NCBI RefSeq assembly: GCF_023612255.1 | Contig: NZ_CP063231.1 | Location: forward strand, 4,148,501-4,212,500 | From: Luteibacter flocculans | GTDB taxonomy: Bacteria; Pseudomonadota; Gammaproteobacteria; Xanthomonadales; Rhodanobacteraceae | Length of the DNA stretch: 64,000 nt | Reading direction: 5' to 3' | In this document: positions 46,457 to 55,018 of the stretch, one piece after another | Numbering within the stretch: position 1 is the stretch's first letter | Layout: every line of letters begins with the position of its first letter | Made by a program: the position numbers and the translations under genes | The notes under the pieces: model-generated | The model's input: only the letters and a program-made list of their open reading frames with translations | Told to the model about the DNA's origin: nothing | Database searches by the model: none

Positions 46457-46585
46457 TCAATCCTCGAACGCATCCGCGTTGGCCATGGAACAGGCGCGAT
46501 GACTGCAACTGCTGTAGTTCGTGTTTGTCTCGTCACTCGATTCCGTTTCCGGCTCCAGTAATTGAAGACTCAGGATGCGATCCAT
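46457..46585 (-). CDS. Class III lanthipeptide precursor
   Basis: 42 residues from ATG 46585 with a good AGAGGAAA site. The leader MDRILSLQLLEPE carries the I-L-x-L-Q-x-L-E motif that class III/IV synthetases bind. The C-terminal core holds S25-S26-C27-S28-H29-R30-A31-C32, an exact Ser-x2-Ser-x3-Cys labionin motif, plus extra Ser/Thr (T20, T22, S33) and an acidic tail ADAFED. Immediately upstream of the LanKC gene in the same direction. The exact leader/core boundary is unknown; a cut around residues 15-23 is likely. I see no second precursor in the flanks. Confidence 0.87.
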   Translation of the reverse strand: MDRILSLQLLEPETESSDETNTNYSSCSHRACSMANADAFED

Positions 46586-46742
46586 GGCGTTTCCTCTTGG
46601 TCGTTGTGACGTGAATGCGTGCGGTAGGCGCAAGATATGCATGTGATGTGGGGGACGCAACGCCGTGGCTGGTCGCTGCTGACATAAAGCGCCGTGGTGC
46701 AGGGATATTTTCGTTCGCACCATCAAAATCGGGCACGCGAAC

Positions 46743-46776
46743 GTCCGAAATCGGACAGTGGCGTCCGATATCGGAC
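46743..46776. promoter_or_regulatory. Twin palindromic operators upstream of the lanthipeptide genes
   Basis: GTCCGAAATCGGAC (46743-46756) and GTCCGATATCGGAC (46763-46776) are 14-bp palindromes with centres exactly 20 bp apart, two helical turns, about 160-190 bp upstream of the precursor start and just past the kinase stop. Likely binding sites for a dimeric regulator, most simply the neighbouring response regulator. A weak sigma-70-like TTGCGT-N17-TATCTT lies between them and the precursor on the minus strand. Confidence 0.75.
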
Positions 46777-46788
46777 ATGCACCTATGC

Positions 46789-48177
46789 TCAAGAAGACAA
46801 AGGAAGTCTCACGGTGGCGACAGCGCCGTGCCTGTCCGTCCGCGGCGCCAGATCGACGCTGCCTGCATGCGCCTGGACAATCATCCGGGTGAGGCTGAGG
46901 CCGATTCCCGAGCCCTGCGGCTTGGTGGTGAACAACGGCACGAACAGCGCATCCGGCTCAGGGAGCCCGATGCCTTCGTCCTCGATGAACACGCAGACGC
47001 GGCGCCCATCCCGATACCAACGAAGGCGCACGCTTCCACCGATGGGGAGCGCCGCCTCCGCCGCGTTGCGAAGCAGGTTGATGAAGGCCTGTGCAAGCTG
47101 GTCCTCGTCAGCGTAGATGACCAGCGGTCCACCATCGACGACTTCGACAGGCACGCGGCGCTCCAGCAGAACCAGCTTCACAAGCAGCAGGTCGAGCCGG
47201 AAGGGCGCGGGGCGAGGCGGCGGCAGGCGAGCCAACGTTCCATAGCCTGCAATGAACCGGGCAAGGGCGTGAGCACGGCGTTCGATGACGTCGAGACCGA
47301 CACGTAACTCGTCGAGCGTGTCCGCGCCATCGCCGTTGAGCACGACCGCAAGACTGCCGGCCAGCGAGGCGATCGGGGTGAGGGAGTTGTTGAGCTCGTG
47401 GCTCAGCACGCGGATCAGCCTCTGCCATGCACGGCGCTCCTCGTCACCAAGCATGGCGCTCAGGTCGCGCAGCATGATGAGGCGGTGCTCGCGTCCATTG
47501 CTGTGCCACGTCACGTGACGAAGCAGCCAGCGCCCTTCACCACCCGGAAACCGCCCCTGAAAGACCGCATGGTCGGGGGTGGCAAGCACCTCCGTGAGGC
47601 CGAGCGATGCGAGGCCCTGACCCAGCACCGCCTGTCGCTCGGCACCGATCAACTGCCGTGCCGCAGGATTGATGAGCGTGAGACGTTCTTCGGTATCGAC
47701 CACGAATACCGGATCGCTGAGCGCCGTGAGGGTCTTGCCCAGAAAACGCAGAGCTTCCGTACGCTTGCGACGCCCGTCGCGCAGCGTGTCCGAAAGCAGA
47801 TTCACATCGGCCACCAGCGCCTGGAGCGGACGGTACCCCAGCTCAACGCGACCTCGCATGCCGAAGTCCCCCTCGCGCAACGCGCCCAGCAGATCCGACA
47901 CGGTCGACAACGTATCGAGTACGCGCCGCCCGATCCACCAGGCGACCATCAAGGTGACGATGAGCCCAACCAGAAAGATGCTTAGTCGCGGCAACCAGTG
48001 CAACCGGGGGACGGTGATGAGAATTGCACTCGCAAGGAGCGTCGGCAGCAACACGAGCGCGCTCCCGAGCACAACCTCCAGCGACAATCTCGTGGAAAAT
48101 ATCGTCTTGGACACACTGGCTACCGATGTCTGTGGCGTCGGCGCCTCAACCGATGTGCTCGAAGCCGGCGCGCGCAC
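46789..48177 (-). CDS. PAS-containing sensor histidine kinase (NtrB/NtrY-like)
   Basis: 462 residues from ATG 48177, overlapping the response regulator gene by 32 bp; a GTG at 48123 could reduce the overlap. Two membrane segments (about 35-55 and 63-83) with almost no periplasmic loop, so it senses the membrane or cytoplasm; a HAMP-like linker, PAS domain (about 145-225), H-box 'RVLSHELNNSLTPIASLAGS', N-box 'INLLRNAAEAAL', G-boxes 'VFIEDEGIGLPEP' and 'GSGIGLSLTRMIVQAHAG'. It should phosphorylate the adjacent regulator. Lies directly upstream of the twin palindromes and the precursor gene. Confidence 0.92.
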   Translation of the reverse strand: MRAPASSTSVEAPTPQTSVASVSKTIFSTRLSLEVVLGSALVLLPTLLASAILITVPRLHWLPRLSIFLVGLIVTLMVAWWIGRRVLDTLSTVSDLLGALREGDFGMRGRVELGYRPLQALVADVNLLSDTLRDGRRKRTEALRFLGKTLTALSDPVFVVDTEERLTLINPAARQLIGAERQAVLGQGLASLGLTEVLATPDHAVFQGRFPGGEGRWLLRHVTWHSNGREHRLIMLRDLSAMLGDEERRAWQRLIRVLSHELNNSLTPIASLAGSLAVVLNGDGADTLDELRVGLDVIERRAHALARFIAGYGTLARLPPPRPAPFRLDLLLVKLVLLERRVPVEVVDGGPLVIYADEDQLAQAFINLLRNAAEAALPIGGSVRLRWYRDGRRVCVFIEDEGIGLPEPDALFVPLFTTKPQGSGIGLSLTRMIVQAHAGSVDLAPRTDRHGAVATVRLPLSS

Positions 48178-49522
48178 GGTGTTTCTCCAGGCGCCGGTAC
48201 AACGCTTGCCTGGAAATGCCTAGCGCATCGGCCGCGCGTTGCAGGTTGTGGTCGTTTCGTTCGAGAGCGTGTCGAATCAACAACTCCTCGGCTTCGGGTA
48301 ACGTCAGGGAGTCGAGGACCACCGCAAGGTCGGTGCGTCGATGCAGCGAAAGCGACTCGGCGTCGATCTGATCGTGACCCGCGAGCAGGATCGCTCGCTC
48401 TATCGCGTGCTCCAGTTCGCGTACGTTGCCCGGCCAGTCGTAGCTGCGCAGCGCTCGTTCGGCCGATGGGGCGAGTGTCATGGCACCACGCGCCATTCGC
48501 TTGCATTCGCGCAACAGGAAATGCCTCGCCAAGGGCACGATGTCCTCCGGCCGCTCGCGCAGTGGCGGCAGGCGAACCTGCATGGCATTGAGGCGGTAGA
48601 GCAGATCGCGACGAAAGCGGTCCGTACGAACGGCCGTATCGAGGTCGATGTTCGTGGTGGAGATCACCCGGACGTCCACGCGACGCGTCCGCATGGTGCC
48701 GCCTCGTTCCAGTTCGCCCTCTTCCACCACACGCAGCAGTTTCGCTTGTTGTGCAGGGTGGATGGCTCCGATCTCCTCCATGATCAGGCTGCCGCGATGC
48801 GCCAGTTCGAACTTCCCCGGATACGGTTGCGGTTTCTCCTCTCCGAACATCTCTTCGGCAAAGCGCGAATCGGGAAGCGTGCTCATGTCGACACGGATCA
48901 CCGGAAAGTCCGTACGCGGCGACAGCAAGTGGATTTCCCGTGCGAAGAGCGACTTCCCGGTGCCGTTCTCGCCGAGGATCAGCACATTGGCATCGCCGCT
49001 GGCGATGCGCCGAATCAGATCGACGACATGGCGCATGGCGGAGGATTCACAGACCCGCAGCATATCTCCCGGCTGCCGGGACAGAAGTGCTTCGGCACGG
49101 AGACGGCGATTCTCGTCGAACATGCTGCGCAACGCGATCTGGCTGCGCACGGTGTGGATCATGTGCGCGTTGTTCCAGGGTTTCTCGATGAAATCGGCCG
49201 CGCCGATCCGCATGGCCCGAACCGCGAGGCCGATGCTTCCCCAGGCCGTCATCGCAACGATCGGCAGATCCGGCGTTTCCATCCGTATCCGCGCTACCAG
49301 ATCGAGCCCCTCGTTACCCGATGTGGTATCCGCGCCATAGTTGAGGTCGAGTACCGCACAGGAGAAGTCCTGACGCGATACGGCATCGATCGCGGCCTCC
49401 GCGGTACCTACCTCGACGGAGGACAGGCCCTCCGATCGCAGGAGAACGCGCAATGCCAGGCGGACGTCCGGGTGATCGTCGACCACCAGGACCGGCCAGG
49501 CATCTTCGTTGTTTCTCAACAT
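48146..49522 (-). CDS. NtrC-like response regulator lacking the GAFTGA loop
   Basis: 458 residues. Receiver domain with D15-D16, phospho-acceptor D59 in 'CAVLDLNYG' and 'FIEKPW'; AAA+ domain with Walker A GENGTGKS; DNA-binding Fis-type helix-turn-helix 'NLQRAADALGISRQALYRRLEKH' (part: AADALGISRQALYRRLEK). Where NtrC proteins have E-x-F-G-x-x-x-G-A-F-T-G-A, this one has 'FGEEKPQPYPGKFELAHRG', so the sigma-54 contact loop is absent, and Walker B reads 'LIMEEIG'. It probably controls a sigma-70 promoter. Good candidate to bind the palindromes at 46743-46776. It lies 36 bp downstream of the permease gene. Confidence 0.9.
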   Translation of the reverse strand: MLRNNEDAWPVLVVDDHPDVRLALRVLLRSEGLSSVEVGTAEAAIDAVSRQDFSCAVLDLNYGADTTSGNEGLDLVARIRMETPDLPIVAMTAWGSIGLAVRAMRIGAADFIEKPWNNAHMIHTVRSQIALRSMFDENRRLRAEALLSRQPGDMLRVCESSAMRHVVDLIRRIASGDANVLILGENGTGKSLFAREIHLLSPRTDFPVIRVDMSTLPDSRFAEEMFGEEKPQPYPGKFELAHRGSLIMEEIGAIHPAQQAKLLRVVEEGELERGGTMRTRRVDVRVISTTNIDLDTAVRTDRFRRDLLYRLNAMQVRLPPLRERPEDIVPLARHFLLRECKRMARGAMTLAPSAERALRSYDWPGNVRELEHAIERAILLAGHDQIDAESLSLHRRTDLAVVLDSLTLPEAEELLIRHALERNDHNLQRAADALGISRQALYRRLEKHRARAGFEHIG

Positions 49523-49558
49523 AACGACCCCACCTATTTGATGTCGCAGCAGACGGGT

Positions 49559-51940
49559 TCAACTGCTACGCAAGACCCACCAGGGCTCCACCGCCGCCGC
49601 GCGCCGCGCCGGCGCAAGGACTGAGGAAAGCGTGACGGCAAGCATGACGACCACGACCGCCATGATCGCCGCCGGTCCCACCGCATCCGATCCGTGGGAC
49701 TCTGCGTACCACGACTGCTGAACCACGAGCACGGCGGACAACCCAAGCAGTGTGCCGATGAGCCCGATCCATCCGCCTCGCCGAACGACCTGAAACAGGA
49801 GTTGCGTCGGCGTGGCGCCGAGGGCCCCCTGCAAGGCGATCGCCGAGCGTCCCGTCGCGACTTCCACCGACTGCACCGAATAGTGACCGACCGCCGCGAG
49901 GCCGACAGCCAACAAGGACAAAGTGGCGAACAGCAAGGCGTCACGCCGGGATGCAACCGTGGCCAGTCGAGCGGCCTCATCCAGAGAGCGCGCCGGAGCG
50001 ACGGCAAGCGAGGGTGCGATGACATGCGCCCAACGGGTCAATACGTCGTGGACTGCCGCGCTCGCCTCCGAGCCGCGGACGATCGCGTACAGCGGCGCCA
50101 GCGCACGCACGCGCGCAAGCGACGGTGCATCTACCTGGGAAAACGCGAGGAATACCGTCGGCTCTGCGGCCTGCCCCGCCACGGCGTACGTGTCCTCGAC
50201 GACACCGACAATCCGCGCCGGTGGTGCCGATGACCCGCCCTGCCGAACCGCTCCGCCGATACCGACGGCGTCGATCCGATGAAGGTAGGCCTCGTTCACG
50301 AGAGCCACGCGCAAGGTATCGGCGCTATCGTCTTCATCGAGCCAGCGCCCTGCAACCTTGTGCATGCCCAACGCCTGCGCCGCACCTGCTGTGAGCAGCA
50401 CGTAGCGTACGTAGGCGTACTGACCGTCCGGTCGCCGGAACGGCATGGCAAGCCCCTGACCCACGGGCAGCTGCGTGGACCAGCCTACGTGATCGACACC
50501 CTGCGATGCCGAGACGCTGGCGCGCAGGTCGTACAGCAGATTCACCAACTCGGCGCGCGCCGGATAATCGGCGACGGGCGGGTGCAGCTCGACAACCATC
50601 GCGTTGTCGCTGTCGAAGCCCATCGGTGCGTGGGTCAGGCGCCAGGACCGCTCCGTTGCCGCTACGCCCAGCGCCAGCAGGCAGGTCGCAAGTGCAACTT
50701 GCGTCACGAGCATCATGGCGCGAACACGGCGCCAGCGGACCGTGCCTCCGAAGCCAATCATGGCGTTGCGCTCGCGGAGCAGAAGCGCCCTGTATACATT
50801 CAGTGCGCCCGCGAGATTCGCCACCCATGCCGCCAACAGGGTCACCACCGAAGTCAGCAACAGCACGTGCCAACGCGGACTCAGCGGCAGCGCCGAGTTC
50901 AGCCATTCGCTAGGAATGAACGGCTTGTAGATACCGACCAACGCCATGCCCAGTGGCAAGCCGATCATGCTCGCGATCAGTCCGATGATCGACGCTTCGG
51001 CAAGGTTCGTCGACCAACCCTGCCAACGCCCTGCGCCGAACACCATCATCAATGCGGTCTCGTGCGAACGGTCGAGCGCGCGTGTGAGCATCAACTGCGC
51101 AAGGGTCACGGCTGCAACCACCAGAACCAACAGACCGCAGATCGTGAACGCCCATAGTCGCGTGCGCGCCGCGCGTGCCACAAGATCGTCGATCGCCGTC
51201 GCGCCATACCATGGCAAGTCCACGCGCTGCAGCTTGAGGTCGTCCGCAGCGTCCTCTACTGCCCGCGCGACCTGTACGGAAAATGTCTCCGCGTCGTACC
51301 CAGGCGCAAGGCGAGCTACAGCCGTCAGGTTTTCATCCGTGTCGGCATCGTTCGCCGAAGGCAGCGGTAGCAGGAGGTCGACATGGGCAAAGAAACGGTA
51401 GTCCGCTGGCAGCACGCCGCGAACGCGCATCCGTTGGCCATCGACGGTAACGAGGCGTCCGACGACGTCGTTTGTGTCGGCCATCCACGCGCGCCACAAC
51501 GCATCGGACACCAGAACGTCGCCGCTGCCGATCGAGGCGCTCTGCATGCCTCCCAAGGTTGGTATCACGCCGAGGGTGGGCAGGAAGCCCGGCGTCACGC
51601 GCTGCGCGCGCAGAAGTCCCTCGTGGCCCCCCAGACGAACGTTCACGGTCTCCGGCATGCTTGCCATGCCCCGCGACAACACGCCGGGCGGCTGGCCTAA
51701 GATGTCGTAGAGCTTGGGTGACGCGGCACGCATGGGGTCGCTGGCTGTGCGCCCTCCGTAGATCGCAACGGCCGCATGGTTCGGCCACGGCGGTGCCTGC
51801 AGAAGCAGTGCATCAAGCAACGTGAGCGCACCGAGCAACGCGGCCGTGCCGATGGCCAGAGTGCTCGATGCAAGCACGAGGAAACCCGGGTGCCTGAGCA
51901 GCTCCCGCAGCGCATGAGCTGCGTCAACCAGCCGGTTCAC
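49559..51940 (-). CDS. MacB-like ABC transporter permease, eight-segment FtsX type
   Basis: 793 residues: two copies of the MacB/FtsX module. Membrane segments near 20-45, 265-290, 310-335, 365-390, 415-435, 675-700, 720-745 and 765-790; two large periplasmic domains (about 45-260 and 440-670). Ends 'APARRAAAVEPWWVLRSS', the usual C-terminus of such permeases ('P...A...DP...LR'). Members move lipoproteins, peptides or antibiotics by mechanotransmission. It overlaps the ATPase stop by 4 bp. In this setting it is the best candidate exporter or immunity pump for the lanthipeptide; an adaptor gene is not nearby. Confidence 0.88.
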   Translation of the reverse strand: MNRLVDAAHALRELLRHPGFLVLASSTLAIGTAALLGALTLLDALLLQAPPWPNHAAVAIYGGRTASDPMRAASPKLYDILGQPPGVLSRGMASMPETVNVRLGGHEGLLRAQRVTPGFLPTLGVIPTLGGMQSASIGSGDVLVSDALWRAWMADTNDVVGRLVTVDGQRMRVRGVLPADYRFFAHVDLLLPLPSANDADTDENLTAVARLAPGYDAETFSVQVARAVEDAADDLKLQRVDLPWYGATAIDDLVARAARTRLWAFTICGLLVLVVAAVTLAQLMLTRALDRSHETALMMVFGAGRWQGWSTNLAEASIIGLIASMIGLPLGMALVGIYKPFIPSEWLNSALPLSPRWHVLLLTSVVTLLAAWVANLAGALNVYRALLLRERNAMIGFGGTVRWRRVRAMMLVTQVALATCLLALGVAATERSWRLTHAPMGFDSDNAMVVELHPPVADYPARAELVNLLYDLRASVSASQGVDHVGWSTQLPVGQGLAMPFRRPDGQYAYVRYVLLTAGAAQALGMHKVAGRWLDEDDSADTLRVALVNEAYLHRIDAVGIGGAVRQGGSSAPPARIVGVVEDTYAVAGQAAEPTVFLAFSQVDAPSLARVRALAPLYAIVRGSEASAAVHDVLTRWAHVIAPSLAVAPARSLDEAARLATVASRRDALLFATLSLLAVGLAAVGHYSVQSVEVATGRSAIALQGALGATPTQLLFQVVRRGGWIGLIGTLLGLSAVLVVQQSWYAESHGSDAVGPAAIMAVVVVMLAVTLSSVLAPARRAAAVEPWWVLRSS

Positions 51941-52701
51941 AGTGTCGATTGACTGAAGCGACGTTCGTCCAGACCCGAATCCGCCTCGCTACGGCGCTGC
52001 TGGTAGGTGCTTTCGTCGACGACACGACCGTCAAAGAGGCGAACCATGCGATCGGCCCTGGCGCTGAAGCGGTCCTCGTGGGTGACCATGCAGATGGTGC
52101 GTCCCGAAGCGTGCAACTGACTCAGGAGAGCCATGACGATGTCGCCATTCTGGGTGTCCAGATTGCCCGTCGGTTCGTCAGCGAGGATGACCGACGGATC
52201 GCCCACCACCGCTCGCGCCACGGCGACGCGTTGCTTCTGCCCTCCCGACAGACCGCTGGGATAGTGCCGCATGCGGTGCGTCATTCCCACGCTCGCCAGT
52301 GCCTCCATCACACGCAGGCGTCGCTCACGCGCCGACATGTCGCGACGAAAGGACAGCGGCAATGCCACGTTGTCCGCCACGTTGAGGTCATCGATCAGGT
52401 TGAAGCCTTGGAACACGAAGCCGACATAGCGATTGCGCAGCAGCGCACGTTGCGCGCGTCCAAGCATCGCCACCGCTTCGCCTGCGAAGCGAAGTTCGCC
52501 ATGCGTGGGTACGTCGAGCAACCCCATCAGCGACAGCAAGGTCGTCTTGCCACAGCCGGATGGCCCGGCGATGGTAACGAACTCACCCTCACGTACGCTC
52601 AGATGAACGTCGGTGAGTACCTGACACTCGATCGCTCCCACGGCATACGACTTGCCAACGCCACGCAGCTCAATGAGCACGGGCCTGGTTACTGCCTGCA
52701 T
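51937..52701 (-). CDS. ABC transporter ATPase (MacB/LolD family)
   Basis: 254 residues from ATG 52701 with GGAG seven bases upstream. Walker A '[12 protein letters not shown]', Q-loop '[16 protein letters not shown]', signature '[17 protein letters not shown]', Walker B '[16 protein letters not shown]', switch 'MVTHEDRFS'. The 'FNLIDDL' and 'DEPTGNLD' forms are typical for LolD/MacB-like ATPases that pair with FtsX-type permeases such as the next gene. First gene of the minus-strand run that ends with LanKC. Confidence 0.93.
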   Translation of the reverse strand: MQAVTRPVLIELRGVGKSYAVGAIECQVLTDVHLSVREGEFVTIAGPSGCGKTTLLSLMGLLDVPTHGELRFAGEAVAMLGRAQRALLRNRYVGFVFQGFNLIDDLNVADNVALPLSFRRDMSARERRLRVMEALASVGMTHRMRHYPSGLSGGQKQRVAVARAVVGDPSVILADEPTGNLDTQNGDIVMALLSQLHASGRTICMVTHEDRFSARADRMVRLFDGRVVDESTYQQRRSEADSGLDERRFSQSTL

Positions 52702-53072
52702 CGCGCGACTCCACGCGAAAGGATATGGACCGAGCCTAGCGCAGGGGACCGTTCCGTCGGCAGCAGCGAACTCATCCCGATTCGCAAAGCGCCGGAAACT
52801 GCCGGAAAGGCATAGCGATATTCCCCGTTGGCCCAGACGAGCGGTTCGCTTTCGCGTTCCGGGAACGACTTGCGGGCAGAGCCGCACAGGTGACCGCGAC
52901 CTCGCGGGGCCTGTCCCGAAGCTAAGCATCAACTAAGAAAAGTCGGCGGATGTGGGCCACGCCGTAAACGCGCTATCCGGCGCGCCAACGCCCTACGCCA
53001 CGCGGCACCTGCGACCGATCGTCCCGCCCCGACGCACTGCTTAGCGTAGTGGCCCCCTGACGGAGCACTACG
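52702..53072. promoter_or_regulatory. Divergent region, ABC transporter / peptidase genes
   Basis: 371 bp without a supportable gene. Contains promoters for both directions. I see a 13-bp palindrome CGTTCC-G-GGAACG at 52855-52867. The GTCCGA-WA-TCGGAC palindrome found upstream of the precursor is not present here. Confidence 0.45.
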
Positions 53073-54785
53073 ATGAAGCACCCACCGCCTCCACGCGCCT
53101 TTCTTGCCCTGGCGTTCATGTGCCTCGCCGGCATACACCCCGGCGCGGCGAAAGCAGCCAATCCCGCCGCGCCGCCCCGCATCATCTGGTCTCCGTGCCC
53201 GGCTGGCTTCGTCGCTCCGGTTTGGCAGCCCATATGGGGCGAGCGCATGGAATGCGGGATCATGGCGGTCCCGCTTGCCTACGACGGCTCCGCGACCGGC
53301 CAATTTGGCACGGCACTCATACGCATCAAGGCAGGCATACCGTCGGAACGCCAAGGTGCGCTGTTCTTCAACTTTGGCGGCCCTGGCGGTTCGCCCCTCG
53401 ACTATCTCCCCGACGTCGCCTATCTGTGGTCGTCCGCGTCAAAAGACGATCCATTGGATGGTGACAAGCGGCGCCTTGCCGATCACTTCGACCTGATCGG
53501 CGTCGTGCCTCGCGGCTTACGTCTCGGTGACCGGTATGATTGCGCGTCCTCATCCGATACCGCCGTGCGGTCACACGACCCCACCATCAATCCGGACGAC
53601 GCCGTGTGGGAGTGGGTCGTGAGACTAACGGCAGCCCAGGCCAGGGCATGCCCCAATGAGCTCAAGCCCTATATCGGATCGCTCGATCACGTGCATGACA
53701 TGGAGCAGGCGCGACTCAGCTTGGGCGAGCCGGTCATGAACTTCTTGGGCATCTCATACGGAACGTGGGTCGGCGCGCTGTATGCGGCGACCTATCCGCA
53801 ACATGTTGGACGGATCGTTCTGGATTCCTCGATGAATTACGCAGGAACCTTCGAGAACCAGCTCGACGATTCGGCGCGCGAAAGCCAAGACCTGTTCATG
53901 CGGCGCGCCGTCCTGCCTGCAGCGGCCGATCCGCGCTACGGACTCGGCACCGATTCGCAGGCCATCCTGCAAAAGGTCATGCGCATGCCCGCGCACGTCC
54001 TCGAATTATGGGTTCCGATTCTCAGAACCCCCGCGGATCTGACAGCAGCGCTGATCATGGCCCCATGGTTCTACGCCAACCCCTACATAACCCCCGAGTA
54101 CCTGATGTATCGGCTGCAAGGACGCCATTTCAGCGCCGATCCGAGCATCAGCGATGCCATCAGGAATGCTGCGACCCAGCTGGCCCGAACGGCGGCCCAT
54201 CCGGCGTTTTCCGGCCGGAATCTCCTCAGCCATTCGACGTACGACGCCTCTGCCAACGAGGACGTCAACAGCCAGTCGGTGTATTTCGCTACCATCTGTG
54301 GCGACACGCCGTGGCGCAAGACGCTGCCGGAGTTTCGCGCCAAGGCCGAGTCCTTGCAAAAGGACTATCCTGCCGCGGGCCTGGTCAGCGTAGAGTTCGG
54401 CCTCGTATGCCATCACTGGGGGACCGCGCCGCGCTTCCATCCGCCACTGGCTGGACTGGCCGATGCCCCACCCTTCCTGATCGTGAATGCCGAGTTCGAT
54501 CCGGCGACGCCATTGGCCCTCGCCCGCAGGGCGTTCGCTGCGTCTCCAAGCGCCCATATGGTAATCGCCGATGGCATGGCCGCCCATGGCATCTTCGGCG
54601 CCTCCGCCACGCCGTGCGTCGAGCAATCGGTGGGTCATTTCCTGCTCACGGGTGAACTGCCTGAGGAACGCGAGACCCACTGTGCCTTCGTACCCCGCAC
54701 GCCCAAGGCACGCAGCGGTCGTACCGACGGACTGGATCCCGACGAGCGGCGGGAGATCCTCTTCAAGCGTCTTCGCCACAGCTGA
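53073..54785 (+). CDS. Secreted S33 (TAP-like) tripeptidyl-aminopeptidase family protein, copy 1
   Basis: 570 residues with a signal peptide (cut near AKAA) and a GGAGCAC site. Alpha/beta-hydrolase fold with oxyanion 'FNFGGPGGSPLDYL', nucleophile 'GISYGTWVGALYA', acid 'FDPATPLALA' and His in 'MAAHGIFG', then the TAP-like C-terminal domain 'TPCVEQSVGHFLLTGELPEE'. Catalytic triad looks complete. Such enzymes remove N-terminal peptides or amino acids in the periplasm or outside. Tandem paralogue follows at 55019. Divergent from the lanthipeptide ABC genes, so a role in leader removal is possible, not shown. Confidence 0.88.
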   Translation: MKHPPPPRAFLALAFMCLAGIHPGAAKAANPAAPPRIIWSPCPAGFVAPVWQPIWGERMECGIMAVPLAYDGSATGQFGTALIRIKAGIPSERQGALFFNFGGPGGSPLDYLPDVAYLWSSASKDDPLDGDKRRLADHFDLIGVVPRGLRLGDRYDCASSSDTAVRSHDPTINPDDAVWEWVVRLTAAQARACPNELKPYIGSLDHVHDMEQARLSLGEPVMNFLGISYGTWVGALYAATYPQHVGRIVLDSSMNYAGTFENQLDDSARESQDLFMRRAVLPAAADPRYGLGTDSQAILQKVMRMPAHVLELWVPILRTPADLTAALIMAPWFYANPYITPEYLMYRLQGRHFSADPSISDAIRNAATQLARTAAHPAFSGRNLLSHSTYDASANEDVNSQSVYFATICGDTPWRKTLPEFRAKAESLQKDYPAAGLVSVEFGLVCHHWGTAPRFHPPLAGLADAPPFLIVNAEFDPATPLALARRAFAASPSAHMVIADGMAAHGIFGASATPCVEQSVGHFLLTGELPEERETHCAFVPRTPKARSGRTDGLDPDERREILFKRLRHS

Positions 54786-54858
54786 CGCACCGGCGCCGTA
54801 CCTTCGTAAGGTGTACCCCTGGGCCCACGCCACGCATGATCGGCGTGAGCATTCGACC
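54786..54858 (+). repeat. Duplicated 3' flank, copy 1
   Basis: Bases following the first S33 gene resemble those following the second (56687-56759): both share CCGTACCTTCGTA and, about 20 bp on, CCCACGCCACGCAT followed by ATCGG. The duplication therefore included non-coding DNA downstream of the gene. Confidence 0.75.
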
Positions 54859-55018
54859 AACCACGCAAAACGATAGCGAAGCGCGCCTGGAGTAAGCGGC
54901 GTTACTCCAGGCGCACTTCCACCTCATGCGCTTTCCCTACACGATGCGGCACCGGTAGCCGCTCGTGTGGTTCGGACACAGTGCCTAGCGTGGCTGCTCT
55001 CAACCACGGAGCACCACG

